This document shows, in pieces, positions 1 to 8,552 of a stretch of 43,466 nucleotides of DNA (the stretch's first letter is position 1; each line of letters starts with the position of its first letter). Under the pieces are notes generated by a model, which saw nothing but the letters and a program-made list of their open reading frames with translations, had not been told where the DNA came from and made no database searches. The stretch is from an uncultured Saprospiraceae bacterium. GTDB taxonomy: Bacteria; Bacteroidota; Bacteroidia; Chitinophagales; Saprospiraceae. The translations under genes were made by a program, and so were the position numbers. The DNA lies in assembly GCA_937924805.1 (NCBI GenBank), contig CALDTZ010000105.1, forward strand, positions 1 through 43,466. Reading direction: 5' to 3'.

Positions 1-146
1 TAGTTCTTTCCTGGTCTCTTTTACTTAAAAAGAAACCATAATTATTTCATAAGCTTATAGTTCTTAAGTGCTTCGTATTTTACCCAACTTGTCAATGATT
101 CTTTTTCCCCTCATTTTCTAAGGGAATGCAAATATATACAAGATTT

Positions 147-154
147 TACTTTTG
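147..154 (+). promoter_or_regulatory. -7 promoter box (TACTTTTG)
   Basis: TACTTTTG matches the Bacteroidota -7 consensus TAnnTTTG exactly and lies about 100 bp upstream of the YgjP-type gene at 253. I see no clear TTTG -33 element at the usual distance. The same octamer precedes ruvA and sprA in this window, which supports it. Confidence 0.45.
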
Positions 155-252
155 CAAAACTTATTTTCAATTAAATGACATTATTTTTTTCGCCAAAAAA
201 AAGTCGTTCATCTTTGAAAAAATTATAAGCTTTGACATAACAAAAAATAAAT

Positions 253-966
253 ATGTATATCAACTTAAATAATAAAAATATACGTGTCAAATTCCAAAAA
301 GAGGTTCGGTTAACAGAGCGATTTTCTGCTGGTAGAAAATACATTTTAGTCCAAGTTCCAATCTGGTATAAAAAGAGAAATTTTTTAAAAATTATTAAAA
401 AATTGGCTTTTTGGGTGGAAAAAATCGAAAAAACGAACCCCGGATTTCATCTTCGATATCTAATTACAGACTATAAAATGAATCCCAACATTGAAATTTT
501 AGGTAAAAAACTATCCATTTCCATCAAAAAAGAGAAAAGAAAGACGATTGGAGGTAGCATTTTGAATGATCAAATACTATTAAAAGTACCGATGACCCCA
601 GATTTAGACCTTGAATTTTTACGAAAAGGCTTACTTCACGTAATTCGAAAGACATATATCAATGTCGTAGAAAAGGAAGTTCATCGTATTAATCAAAATA
701 CTATTCAAGGAAATATCAAATCTGTAAAATTAAAAGACAACTTTAGTAATTGGGGAAGTTGCAGTTCTACAGGTAATATAAATTTGTCTATTAGACTTTT
801 ATTACTTCCTGTAGATGTTATTCGCTATGTAATTATTCATGAGCTATGTCACTTAAAAGAAATGAATCATTCTAAATCATTTTGGAATCTAGTACAAACA
901 CATTGCCCAAATTATATTGAAAGTGAGAAATGGTTAGATAAATTTGGCAACACCTTTTATTATTAA
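253..966 (+). CDS. YgjP-type (DUF45) zinc metallopeptidase domain protein
   Basis: A 237-aa protein of the YgjP/DUF45 family, related to SprT/WSS1-like metallopeptidases. The C-terminal half carries HELCH at residues 196-200 followed by a third histidine at 206 (HELCHLKEMNHSKSFW), the expected zinc-binding pattern, preceded by the family's WGSC segment near residue 165. There is no signal peptide, so it is probably cytoplasmic. The substrate is unknown; family members are often annotated only as M48-like metal-dependent hydrolases. It stands alone: 252 bp without a gene precede it, and the next gene is on the other strand. The ATG at 253 gives a normal family length. The family call is firm; a peptidase activity is inferred from the intact motif. 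Confidence 0.85.
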   Translation: MYINLNNKNIRVKFQKEVRLTERFSAGRKYILVQVPIWYKKRNFLKIIKKLAFWVEKIEKTNPGFHLRYLITDYKMNPNIEILGKKLSISIKKEKRKTIGGSILNDQILLKVPMTPDLDLEFLRKGLLHVIRKTYINVVEKEVHRINQNTIQGNIKSVKLKDNFSNWGSCSSTGNINLSIRLLLLPVDVIRYVIIHELCHLKEMNHSKSFWNLVQTHCPNYIESEKWLDKFGNTFYY

Positions 967-1211
967 AAAGCAAAGACATCTATATATGTGTCAATTTCTA
1001 AAACAAGACCACCTTAATCTCTTATTTATTTTAGGACATGATACGCATCATGAATGATTCATCTAACTATAATAACAAATTTATAAATACTGACTAGGTA
1101 ACGTTTAATCTCGATTCATATCATCCTATCAAATGAAGGGACTTCTTATTATATAACGACAAGAAACAATGTAGAGTAAAAACTAAGGATAGAAAATAAA
1201 GCTGAATACTA

Positions 1212-1829
1212 CTAAAAGAAAGTTGAGAAAATGTATCCTGCTATAAGGACTAAGGACGATCCAGCAATCACAGATATATATTTCATATGTTTTGCTGTAA
1301 GCTTTGTACGTATTAACTGTGCTAAAAATACTTTTATTAAATCAGATCCTATTATACAGACCATGATGGCAAACATTACAATGATTGAATTCTCAAAAGA
1401 TATATTTCTTGTGATGAGGTACGTTGATGTTACACCAAGCCAAAAAATTGGGGTAAATGGATTGAGTGTATTAATGACAAAGCCTTTAGAAAAATATTGT
1501 GCAAAATTCTTCGCTGTTAAAGCCAATGTTTCTTGATTTACATCTGCTTTACTAAACATTAGAGATAATCCATAGATTAATAATATAACTCCTCCAATCA
1601 AGCTTGCCCAAAATCGAAAACCTTCATTCGCAAGTGTTTCGGCTATAGATTGAACAAATACATAACAGCAAATTATATAGATCAGATCACTCATCCAGAT
1701 TCCAAGTCCAACTGCGAATCCTGCTTTCCATCCTTTTTGAATTGATGTTTGTGTTAAAACGACAAATATTGGCCCCATAGAAAAAGCCAAAAACAAGCCA
1801 AAAACAATCCCTTCTAAAAAATACTGCAT
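1212..1829 (-). CDS. LysE/RhtB-family translocator
   Basis: A 205-aa inner-membrane protein with about six hydrophobic segments and the family signature near the N-terminus (FSMGPIFVVLTQTSIQKGW, a conserved Gly-Pro followed by a positively charged loop). LysE/RhtB proteins export amino acids or similar small metabolites; the substrate cannot be told from sequence. The ATG at 1829 begins a short N-terminal segment leading straight into the first membrane helix, and the length is typical. It lies downstream of htpG in the same direction, but the htpG terminator separates them, so it is probably transcribed alone. A short palindrome lies 16-31 bp upstream of the start. The overlapping plus-strand reading frame is a shadow. 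Confidence 0.85.
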   Translation of the reverse strand: MQYFLEGIVFGLFLAFSMGPIFVVLTQTSIQKGWKAGFAVGLGIWMSDLIYIICCYVFVQSIAETLANEGFRFWASLIGGVILLIYGLSLMFSKADVNQETLALTAKNFAQYFSKGFVINTLNPFTPIFWLGVTSTYLITRNISFENSIIVMFAIMVCIIGSDLIKVFLAQLIRTKLTAKHMKYISVIAGSSLVLIAGYIFSTFF

Positions 1830-1844
1830 CGAATAATTTACTTA

Positions 1845-1860
1845 AGATCAAAAGTGATCT
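1845..1860 (-). promoter_or_regulatory. Candidate operator/-7 region of the LysE-family gene
   Basis: A perfect inverted repeat, AGATCA-AAAG-TGATCT, sits just upstream of the LysE-family start codon. Read on the minus strand its centre contains CACTTTTG, one base from the -7 consensus TAnnTTTG. A repressor site over a core promoter is a plausible reading, but arms of 6 bp can arise by chance. Confidence 0.3.
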
Positions 1861-1878
1861 CACTTAATAGGCGAATAT

Positions 1879-1914
1879 AAAAAAATAGCCAGATTGATGT
1901 TTTCAACCTGGCCA
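1879..1914 (-). terminator. Rho-independent terminator of htpG
   Basis: On the minus strand, TGGCCAGGTTGA (1914-1903) and TCAATCTGGCTA (1897-1886) pair over 12 bp, two of them G-U, around a short loop, and are followed directly by seven T residues (1885-1879). It begins 8 bp after the htpG stop codon. Confidence 0.8.
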
Positions 1915-1921
1915 TCTAAAT

Positions 1922-3790
1922 TTAATTTTCTTGCAGAAACTCAATGCTTCTTTCCATAAAGGTGCTCATATCTTCACCCGAAAGCATTTTTTGATTGACC
2001 TTAGCCAACATATATAAGTATTCCGCAAATTTTGCTTTCTTTTCTTGGCTACGCATTTTTAACATCTTCGTCGCAACCAATGGATGATTTGCATTTATTA
2101 TCACATTATGTGCTTCAGGGAATCCACCCATATCCATACCCTGCATCGCTTGCATTTCCATCATTCTCCTCATAAACTCCGGCTTAGTAATTAAAACAGG
2201 GAGATCCGTTGTTGTTAATGGTCTAACTTCAATTGTTTTCCCCTCCCCTAAAGATTCCGAAAATATACTTTTTACTTTTTCAATTTCACCTTCATTTAAA
2301 ATTGAATCAATCGTTTCTTCTTTCTGAACTAACTTATCTGCAGTATCAGAATCTACTCTAACAAAAACTGAATCGCTCAACTTTTGCTCTAAATGCTGCA
2401 TAAAATGATTATCAATTACATGGTCAAACAATAAAACATCATAGCCTTTGTCTTCTGCTGATTTGATATAACTGAATTGTTCTTGTGCGTTGTTAGAGTA
2501 AATATGAACCAATTTATTGTGCTTATCCGTTTGAAGGTCTTTAACCTTCGCATTATATTCTTCGAGTGTAGAAAATTCGTTTCTCGTGTTTTTCAACAAA
2601 GCAATAGATTGCGTTCTTTCGTGAAATTTTTCATCTGATAACATACCATATTTCACAAAAACGCCAATATCGGACCATTTTTCTTGAAAAGCTGGTCGAT
2701 CTTTTTTAAATAACTCCTTTAATTTATCTCCGACCTTTTTAGAAATATAGCTAGTAATCTTCTTTACATTCGAATCCGATTGTAAATAACTTCTAGACAC
2801 GTTAAGAGGGATATCTGGAGAATCTATTACACCATGAAGTAACATTAAAAATTCAGGTACAATTTCCTGAACATTATCCGTAACATAAACTTGGTTACTA
2901 TATAATTGAATTTTATTCTTTTGGATTTCCATCGAATTATTCAACTTAGGGAAATAAAGAATACCTGTTAAATTAAAAGGGAAATCTATATTTAGATGGA
3001 TCCAAAAAAGTGGATCTCCTGCAAATGGATAAAGCTCTTTATAAAAACCTTTGTAATCTTCATCAGAAAGTTCAGAAGGTTTCTTTTTCCATATAGGATT
3101 TGGATTATTAATAATATTATCCTCTTCTATTTCAATAGCTTTACGATCATCGCCTTCACCTTCATATTCTGTTCTAGTTTTGGTTCCAAATTGGATCTCA
3201 ATAGGCAAAAACTTACAATACTTATCAAGTAGACCTTGAATACGCTCTTTATTTAAGAACTCCATACTGTCTTCTGAAATATGAAGTACGATTTCCGTTC
3301 CTCTATCTTCTTTTTTAGCATCTTCTAATGTAAATTCTGGAGATCCAGTACAACTCCACTTTACAGCTTTTGATTTTGGTTTCCATGATTTAGTAATTAC
3401 ATCAACTTTATCGGCAACCATAAAAGCGGAGTAAAAACCTAAACCAAAATGACCAATGATCGATGCATCATCTTTATATTGATCTATAAATTCTTGAGCA
3501 GATGAAAAAGCAACTTGATTTAGATACTTTTGAACTTCTTCTTCATTCATTCCAATTCCACGATCTTTAATCGTTATCGTTTTATCTTCCTCATTTAGAA
3601 TGATTTCGATTCGTACATCTTCAATATCCCCTACTTTTTCTCCTTTAGAAGAAAGCGTTCTTATTTTTTGAGTTGCATCTGTAGCATTTGCAATCAATTC
3701 TCTTAAAAATATTTCTTGATCTGAATAAAGAAATTGTTTTATAATTGGAAATATGTTTTCCGTTTGAACGGATATCTTACCTTTTTGCAT
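1922..3790 (-). CDS. htpG: Molecular chaperone HtpG (Hsp90)
   Basis: A 622-aa cytosolic Hsp90-family ATPase chaperone. The N-terminal GHKL nucleotide-binding domain shows LRELIANATDA (catalytic Glu in the first helix), DRGIGMNEEE near residue 77 and GHFGLGFYSAFMVADKV near residue 110. The middle domain carries the conserved LNVSRSYLQ stretch near residue 325, and a C-terminal dimerisation domain follows. Length and domain order are normal for bacterial HtpG. It starts at an ATG preceded by a long AT-rich gap and ends at a clear terminator, so it is probably monocistronic. I did not find a CIRCE element. The ORFs on the opposite strand inside it are shadows. Confidence 0.97.
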   Translation of the reverse strand: MQKGKISVQTENIFPIIKQFLYSDQEIFLRELIANATDATQKIRTLSSKGEKVGDIEDVRIEIILNEEDKTITIKDRGIGMNEEEVQKYLNQVAFSSAQEFIDQYKDDASIIGHFGLGFYSAFMVADKVDVITKSWKPKSKAVKWSCTGSPEFTLEDAKKEDRGTEIVLHISEDSMEFLNKERIQGLLDKYCKFLPIEIQFGTKTRTEYEGEGDDRKAIEIEEDNIINNPNPIWKKKPSELSDEDYKGFYKELYPFAGDPLFWIHLNIDFPFNLTGILYFPKLNNSMEIQKNKIQLYSNQVYVTDNVQEIVPEFLMLLHGVIDSPDIPLNVSRSYLQSDSNVKKITSYISKKVGDKLKELFKKDRPAFQEKWSDIGVFVKYGMLSDEKFHERTQSIALLKNTRNEFSTLEEYNAKVKDLQTDKHNKLVHIYSNNAQEQFSYIKSAEDKGYDVLLFDHVIDNHFMQHLEQKLSDSVFVRVDSDTADKLVQKEETIDSILNEGEIEKVKSIFSESLGEGKTIEVRPLTTTDLPVLITKPEFMRRMMEMQAMQGMDMGGFPEAHNVIINANHPLVATKMLKMRSQEKKAKFAEYLYMLAKVNQKMLSGEDMSTFMERSIEFLQEN

Positions 3791-3902
3791 TTTTTAATGA
3801 TTATTTGATTTTATTAATTCAAATCGTATGCCATCCCCTATTTACTGCCACAATGACTTATTTTTTGTCTTAAATAATGTTAAACTGACAAGAAATCAAA
3901 AA

Positions 3903-3934
3903 TTGTACTCGTTAGAAATGCATCAATACATTTG
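3903..3934 (+). promoter_or_regulatory. Candidate plus-strand promoter of an orphan RNA
   Basis: TTG at 3903-3905, then 21 bp, then TACATTTG at 3927-3934, an exact match to the Bacteroidota -7 box TAnnTTTG. It points into a stretch with no plus-strand protein gene that ends in the terminator at 4170-4206. A weaker alternative (TTTG at 4095, CATTATTG at 4117-4124) would give a start near 4130. Confidence 0.4.
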
Positions 3935-3939
3935 CATTT

Positions 3940-4206
3940 TTAAATAATGGAGGTTCATTTTATTTTTTAGAATAAATTTTAACATAGGTTTCCAAAATAT
4001 CGATAATTTCATAAATCGCTGATATTCAGGTAATTGAAAATATTTGGTAAAAATTATTTTATTATTTTTTGATTATTTAGGCACTTTTTGAAAGTTTGGC
4101 AAGAAATATGCAAATACATTATTGTTCAGATTAGAGAAGGAGAATACTTAAGAGATTAAGTTTCTTCACGACCGGTTCGTAGGGGTAAGAACCGGTCTTT
4201 TTTTTT
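3940..4206 (+). ncRNA. Candidate small non-coding RNA (unclassified)
   Basis: Inferred from a plus-strand promoter box at 3927-3934 and a strong plus-strand terminator at 4170-4206, with no open reading frame of note between them. The upstream plus-strand gene is over 3 kb away, beyond two minus-strand genes. Near the 3' end is a small perfect hairpin, CTTAA-GAGA-TTAAG (4147-4160), with a GNRA tetraloop, directly before the terminator stem. The transcript would be about 265 nt, or about 75 nt if it starts near 4130. I do not recognise it as 6S RNA, tmRNA, SRP RNA or a known riboswitch. Confidence 0.35.
4170..4206 (+). terminator. Strong orphan rho-independent terminator
   Basis: GACCGGTTC (4170-4178) and GAACCGGTC (4189-4197) form a perfect 9-bp GC-rich stem with a 10-nt loop, followed by nine T residues (4198-4206). 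The T-run is on the plus strand only. Read on the minus strand, as the PPIase transcript would be, the stem is followed by GTGAAG and lacks a U-tract. It therefore terminates a plus-strand transcript, although no plus-strand gene precedes it nearby. Confidence 0.8.
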
Positions 4207-4253
4207 CTCCAAACTCAAATACCTTGCAATCTGAATAAGCCAAACTATATTAA

Positions 4254-5597
4254 TTAGTTTAACAATGAATCTAAATTTGGACATCCTTCCATTAGTGGGT
4301 CCAATTCTATATACGTTTGTTTAAGTTTGGTTTGAACCCATTCCAAAAAATATTCATTTTTCTTGCTTTGACGAGCTAGCTCTTGTACTCGTGCATAATC
4401 TTCTTCAAGATTTGTTTTGTGAGGTCTTGATTTTGATTGTAATTGAATTAAACGATAGTACGTTTCGCCTGTTGGTACAGGATAACTTAAAACTTCAGAT
4501 ACTTCATCCACTTTCATATCTTCAATGGCAAAGTACACATCGGTCGGTAATTGACTACTTTCGAAAAATGTTTTTCCTGAAGCTGGATTCTGAACTCGAC
4601 CTCCATTATGATAACTTTGAATCTCATCAAAAGAGTGAAGCTTAACAGCGGAAGAGAATTCAATTTCGTCATTTTCAATTTGCTCTTTAATCTTAACAAG
4701 TTTTTCCTTCGTCAGATCGATATCACTTTGAGTGATTTCTGGCTTAATTAATATGTGCCTTAATCGGATTTTTGTACCTCTACGTTCTAATAATTGTAAA
4801 ATATGAAACCCAAAACCTGTTTCAACTGGATCACTTATTTCTCCAAAATCTAAATTGAAGGCTGCTTCTTCGAATGCAGGAACAAACGTTCCTCTTCCTG
4901 CAAAGCCTAAATCTCCGCCTTTTGCCCCACTACCAGGATCATCAGAGTGTATTTTAGCCAATTCTTCAAAAGTCTCTGCTTCGGATTCAATTTGCTTTTT
5001 TAAGTTTAAAATCAAATCCAGTGCTTTTTCTCTTTGTTCTTCATTAACTTCTGGTTTAAGAACGATCTCTGCATATTCCACCTCTGCATTCAAATAAGGC
5101 AAACTATCTTTTGGGATTGAATTATAGAATTCGGTTACTTCACTCGGTGTAATATCAATATCTTGAATTAAACTCGCTTGCATCCTTTCTGTCAGGATTT
5201 GTGATTCCAAATCATCTCTAAGGTTTTCTCTCATGTCTTCAACAGACATTTTATAGTACTCCTCAAAAAAGGCCTCATCTCCACCCATTTGTCTTAATAC
5301 ACCATCAACTCTAAAGTCTAATTGCGCATTTACCTCATCAGCTGTCACTATGATACTATCAATTTTAGCTTGATGAAGAATTAATTTTTGTCCTACTAAT
5401 GACTCTAATATTTGACACTTCATATCTAATCCAGATTCTCCAGTTTGCTCTTTTGCAAAAGCATATTGACCTTCAACATCCGATAACAAAATGGTTTCAC
5501 TTCCAACCTTTGCTACTACTTTGTCTATCAGTATTCGTTCCTGTGCTTGAGTTGTCAATACACCTAAACATAAAAAAACCATTAAGAGATGTCGCAT
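4254..5597 (-). CDS. SurA-like peptidylprolyl isomerase
   Basis: A 447-aa periplasmic folding factor of the SurA/PpiC type. It has a signal peptide (residues 1-18, ending TTQAQ), a SurA_N-like helical region starting [19 protein letters not shown], and a well-formed parvulin domain near residues 165-265 with the hallmark [12 protein letters not shown] and [14 protein letters not shown] second parvulin-like segment follows from about 270, starting RLRHILI, but its GG-LG core is altered to [10 protein letters not shown] and is probably not catalytic. SurA homologues guide outer-membrane proteins through the periplasm. It is the last gene of a three-gene same-strand cluster, 82 bp after the lipoprotein gene. 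Family certain; orthology to E. coli SurA likely but not proven. Confidence 0.9.
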   Translation of the reverse strand: MRHLLMVFLCLGVLTTQAQERILIDKVVAKVGSETILLSDVEGQYAFAKEQTGESGLDMKCQILESLVGQKLILHQAKIDSIIVTADEVNAQLDFRVDGVLRQMGGDEAFFEEYYKMSVEDMRENLRDDLESQILTERMQASLIQDIDITPSEVTEFYNSIPKDSLPYLNAEVEYAEIVLKPEVNEEQREKALDLILNLKKQIESEAETFEELAKIHSDDPGSGAKGGDLGFAGRGTFVPAFEEAAFNLDFGEISDPVETGFGFHILQLLERRGTKIRLRHILIKPEITQSDIDLTKEKLVKIKEQIENDEIEFSSAVKLHSFDEIQSYHNGGRVQNPASGKTFFESSQLPTDVYFAIEDMKVDEVSEVLSYPVPTGETYYRLIQLQSKSRPHKTNLEEDYARVQELARQSKKNEYFLEWVQTKLKQTYIELDPLMEGCPNLDSLLN

Positions 5598-5679
5598 AAA
5601 ATTATTGTTTCATATTGAATGAGAAAACGGATATAATATTATCAGAATTGGCAAAAATATAATGTTTGGCCTTCCTTTA

Positions 5680-6510
5680 TTAATATAAGGTTACATTTTT
5701 GTTTTTTATTTCTTGCGAAAGTTGTTCATTTTCAAAAGATTTAATTAACCCTTTCTTCTTTTCGTGCAAAATTATCTTGATAATACTTTCCTTAACAAAT
5801 GATAATGGAGCATCCTCCTTTGATTTTTTGATATCGAAAACCCAAAGAAAATAATCAAAACCATTTTTACTTATATGGGTTTGCGATTCACCTTCCCATT
5901 TTTGTTTTTTTATCACCATTTGATTAAGTGTCGATTTGACACTTTTTATTTCAAACCACTGATCTCTTTTCAAAAGTGTATCCTTACCTTCTCGTCTACA
6001 AAAATCGATTACTGCGTCAAAATTCTTCGATGTAAAATTTTGCTTAAAATCTGAAAGACTATCAATATCTGATGGAAAAACAGCATAAATACATTGGACA
6101 ATATCCTTATGTAATTTAAATTGGTCTATATTTTTTTTATAATAAGAATCAATCAAATCTTGAGACATTATAGTATCCAACGACTCTTTTAAAAGAAGTC
6201 GTTCAAAATTCTCAAGTATCAATGATGATCGATAATCATTGACTAGTTTTTCTATATTAAGATCTGAGGAAATACGTTTTTCAGCAATGTGCAGCATTAA
6301 TTGTTTGCGCACCCACTTGTCAATGAAAACATCTGCCATTGCAGTACTATCTTCCTTATTTAGCATACCATTAAAATAGGTTGCTAATTCTGTTTCAGTG
6401 AGTTCAGCATTAAACACTCTAGCTACAATGACTTCAGTTTTCGTCTGCTTTTCTTGACAACTAATAAACAGAAACATAAAACAAAAAGCCAGGCAGTATA
6501 GTGATTTCAT
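5680..6510 (-). CDS. Lipoprotein, SurA-like with degenerate parvulin domain
   Basis: A 276-aa predicted lipoprotein: a hydrophobic signal ends in the lipobox FISC, with Cys at residue 18. Residues 28-130 resemble the helical SurA_N region, including an INxxxL-like pattern and the ...LILENFERLLLKESL helix. Residues from about 135 line up with the position of a PpiC domain (start DIVQCIYAVF) but lack the GG-LG core and GWHII-type strand seen in both neighbours, so isomerase activity is unlikely. Its start codon overlaps the upstream PPIase stop by one base (TAATG), which indicates translational coupling. Its job is probably chaperone-like and tied to its two neighbours; that is inference from position and fold resemblance only. 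Confidence 0.7.
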   Translation of the reverse strand: MKSLYCLAFCFMFLFISCQEKQTKTEVIVARVFNAELTETELATYFNGMLNKEDSTAMADVFIDKWVRKQLMLHIAEKRISSDLNIEKLVNDYRSSLILENFERLLLKESLDTIMSQDLIDSYYKKNIDQFKLHKDIVQCIYAVFPSDIDSLSDFKQNFTSKNFDAVIDFCRREGKDTLLKRDQWFEIKSVKSTLNQMVIKKQKWEGESQTHISKNGFDYFLWVFDIKKSKEDAPLSFVKESIIKIILHEKKKGLIKSFENEQLSQEIKNKNVTLY

Positions 6511-8471
6511 TACTTTATTAAACTATCAATGACGGATTGATTCATATTCAATTTGTATCGTTTCTTTAAATCAGAAATCCAATTTTTTTCTAAAAAATCT
6601 TGGTAGTCAGCAATTATATACCCTCGAGCATCATCATAGTTTTTTTGCGAAGAAGGAATGATTTCAATAATTTTCTTGATCGTTGTAAATGTTCTATTCG
6701 TTTTATTTGGCGCAGACATTCCACCTTTCTTCCACTCAATTCCTTCTACTTCTTCGCTCTGCTTCTCTACCGTTTTAAAACTAACGTCCACTACATTTAC
6801 GTCGTCTTTATTAAACTTATTCATCAACTTTTCTCCATCATACTTCTTTACTCCTTTCATGATTTTTTTCATCATCTTAGGATCTCTATTTTGGATCGTA
6901 TAAGTTGCTACTTTAGCTCTTTCCTCCCACTTGTAGTTTGCTTTATTCTTTTCGTAGAAATTTTTCAAACCTATTGTATCTTCTGTTGCTTTATCCCAAA
7001 CTTCCATTTTTGTTGCTTCAAACAATAAGATTCCTTCTTCATATTCCCGCATTAAAGCTTTGAAGTCTGGGTATTTCTTTTCTAAGTTTGCTTCTTCATA
7101 CTTTATTGTGATTTCATCAAGATACTCTTCATACATTTGCATGCATGCTTCTCGTAAAGGCATTTCCTTGTCAAATCTAAGTCTTGTCCTTGTGCTTTTT
7201 TTACAAAAATTTCCAAAGTCTCTAATTGTAAATTCCATCCCATTATCAAAAGAAGCCAATCTAGATGCTTTCATTTCTGGAATATTCCATTTGTAGGAGT
7301 AAAAATCATCGTTTAATTTTGCAATAAAAGCATTCAAGCTTGATTTATCTTCCGATAAACCACCTTCAATTTTGATTTTTTCGATTAACGATTTCTTAGC
7401 AATCTTTAATCGATCATCTTTTGAAAGTTTTGATTTTACTTTTTTCTTGTTTTTATCAACATCTTGGTAGTCAGACTTCGAGTTTCTTTGAATAATGTGG
7501 TATCCAATTTTTGTTTCAACAGGCTTCGTATATGCACCATCTTTATTTAATGCATAAGCAGCTGATTCAAAAGCTTTGTCGTACTGATTGATTTTCATGT
7601 ACCCTAAATATCCACCTTTGATAGCTGTATTTTTATCTTGTGAATGAGCTTTTGCAACATCCGTAAAAACTTGACCAGATTGAATCAACTGGTACAATGA
7701 ATCAATAAGTTGTGAAGCATTAGGTACTGCAACTCCTTTCGATTCTTTACGTATTAAAATATGAGAAATTTCAACTTCACCCTGAGATTTACGCTTATCC
7801 ATTACTTTGATAATGTGCCATCCCATTTTTGATCTAAATGGGGATGAGTGTTCTCCAACATTCAAATCATACATTGCGTTTTCGAATGCATAAAATCCAG
7901 AAGGTAATGGTGCCGTATAATATCCTAATTCCCCGCCGTTGATCGCTGATATTTTATCTTCGGATAATTTTTTGGCCGTCATATCAAAGTCCTTACCTTG
8001 ATTCAGATCTATGTATATTTTATCAATTTTATCTTTAGCTGCTTTGGCTAAATTCTTTGGTGCCTTCTCCTCTCCTGCTACAAAAATATGTTTCACTCGA
8101 ACCTCTTGTTTCATTCTTTCACTTACCTCATCCACTAACCGATTTGTTACTTCTTTATCTGTTAAGTACGAATTTGCTAACTGTTTTCTATAACCCTCCA
8201 ATTCATTTTGCAGCACTTTTACTGTATCTAGACCCATATCTTTGGCTCGCTGAACTTTAAGTTTAAAGTTTGTATACAAGTTTAGATATTCATCTATGCT
8301 TTCTTTAGAATAATCGGCATTTTCACCATTGTTCTTTTCATAGATATATTGAAATTCAGATACTTCCACCTCTTGATCTTCAATAGTAAAAAGCACATTG
8401 TCCTGACCTATTGCAGCAAAAAAACTTGCCCAAATAAAAAGAATTGTGAATAATAGTTTTGAAATTTGCAT
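6510..8471 (-). CDS. Tandem-parvulin peptidylprolyl isomerase (PpiC-type)
   Basis: A 653-aa exported protein with signal peptide (residues 1-22, ending AAIGQ). A short helical N-region leads to two parvulin domains: the first at about 123-230 (starts VRVKHIFVAG, core GGELGYYTAPLPSGFYAFE, end GWHIIKVMDKR), the second at about 233-345 (starts EISHILIRKE, core GGYLGYMKINQYDKAFE, end GYHIIQRNSK). A roughly 300-residue C-terminal part is rich in charged helices and has no motif I recognise. Both parvulin cores look intact. It heads the PPIase cluster and has its own -7 box upstream. Such multi-PPIase clusters are common in Bacteroidota and are thought to serve outer-membrane and secreted proteins. 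Confidence 0.92.
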   Translation of the reverse strand: MQISKLLFTILFIWASFFAAIGQDNVLFTIEDQEVEVSEFQYIYEKNNGENADYSKESIDEYLNLYTNFKLKVQRAKDMGLDTVKVLQNELEGYRKQLANSYLTDKEVTNRLVDEVSERMKQEVRVKHIFVAGEEKAPKNLAKAAKDKIDKIYIDLNQGKDFDMTAKKLSEDKISAINGGELGYYTAPLPSGFYAFENAMYDLNVGEHSSPFRSKMGWHIIKVMDKRKSQGEVEISHILIRKESKGVAVPNASQLIDSLYQLIQSGQVFTDVAKAHSQDKNTAIKGGYLGYMKINQYDKAFESAAYALNKDGAYTKPVETKIGYHIIQRNSKSDYQDVDKNKKKVKSKLSKDDRLKIAKKSLIEKIKIEGGLSEDKSSLNAFIAKLNDDFYSYKWNIPEMKASRLASFDNGMEFTIRDFGNFCKKSTRTRLRFDKEMPLREACMQMYEEYLDEITIKYEEANLEKKYPDFKALMREYEEGILLFEATKMEVWDKATEDTIGLKNFYEKNKANYKWEERAKVATYTIQNRDPKMMKKIMKGVKKYDGEKLMNKFNKDDVNVVDVSFKTVEKQSEEVEGIEWKKGGMSAPNKTNRTFTTIKKIIEIIPSSQKNYDDARGYIIADYQDFLEKNWISDLKKRYKLNMNQSVIDSLIK

Positions 8472-8529
8472 TCCTCGTGTTGGTTTAATTAGATTTTGAT
8501 AAACGTAATATACGCTCCTAAAATTATAG

Positions 8530-8537
8530 CAAAAATA
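8530..8537 (-). promoter_or_regulatory. -7 promoter box of the PPIase cluster
   Basis: Read on the minus strand this is TATTTTTG, an exact TAnnTTTG match, 59 bp upstream of the 653-aa PPIase start and within the 81-bp gap after murF-alr. It suggests the PPIase genes have their own promoter. No clear -33 element is visible. Confidence 0.4.
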
Positions 8538-8552
8538 GAAATTTAATTGCCA

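Larger units (their letters stand above)
3791..4253. other. 463-bp intergenic region between htpG and the PPIase cluster
   Basis: An AT-rich gap with no convincing protein gene. It should hold the htpG promoter (minus strand; a weak TACGATTTG lies 20-30 bp from the htpG ATG) and the 3' end of the PPIase transcript. Unexpectedly it also holds plus-strand signals: an exact TAnnTTTG box at 3927-3934, a GAGA-tetraloop hairpin at 4147-4160 and a strong intrinsic terminator at 4170-4206. A 7-bp inverted repeat (AAATGCA/TGCATTT, 3916-3939) overlaps the promoter box. Confidence 0.6.

Noticed and set aside
1037..1052. CATGAT-ACGC-ATCATG palindrome after the YgjP-type gene
   Set aside because: A 6-bp stem with no T-run; too weak to call a terminator or operator.
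1231..1536. 101-aa plus-strand reading frame over the LysE-family gene
   Set aside because: Antisense to a clear membrane transporter, with no family-like features of its own; a shadow.
3916..3939. AAATGCA-N10-TGCATTT inverted repeat upstream of htpG
   Set aside because: Not a CIRCE or other known heat-shock operator, AT-rich and short. It is mentioned only because it overlaps the orphan promoter box.
4108..4134. Eight-codon reading frame (ATG CAA ATA ... TAG) before the orphan terminator, as a leader peptide
   Set aside because: It has no run of regulatory codons, no downstream plus-strand gene to attenuate, and could easily arise by chance.
6600..7028. 142-aa plus-strand reading frame inside the tandem-parvulin gene
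   Set aside because: Antisense to a well-supported PPIase and with the Phe/Ile/Ser-rich composition expected from the complement of a lysine-rich helix.
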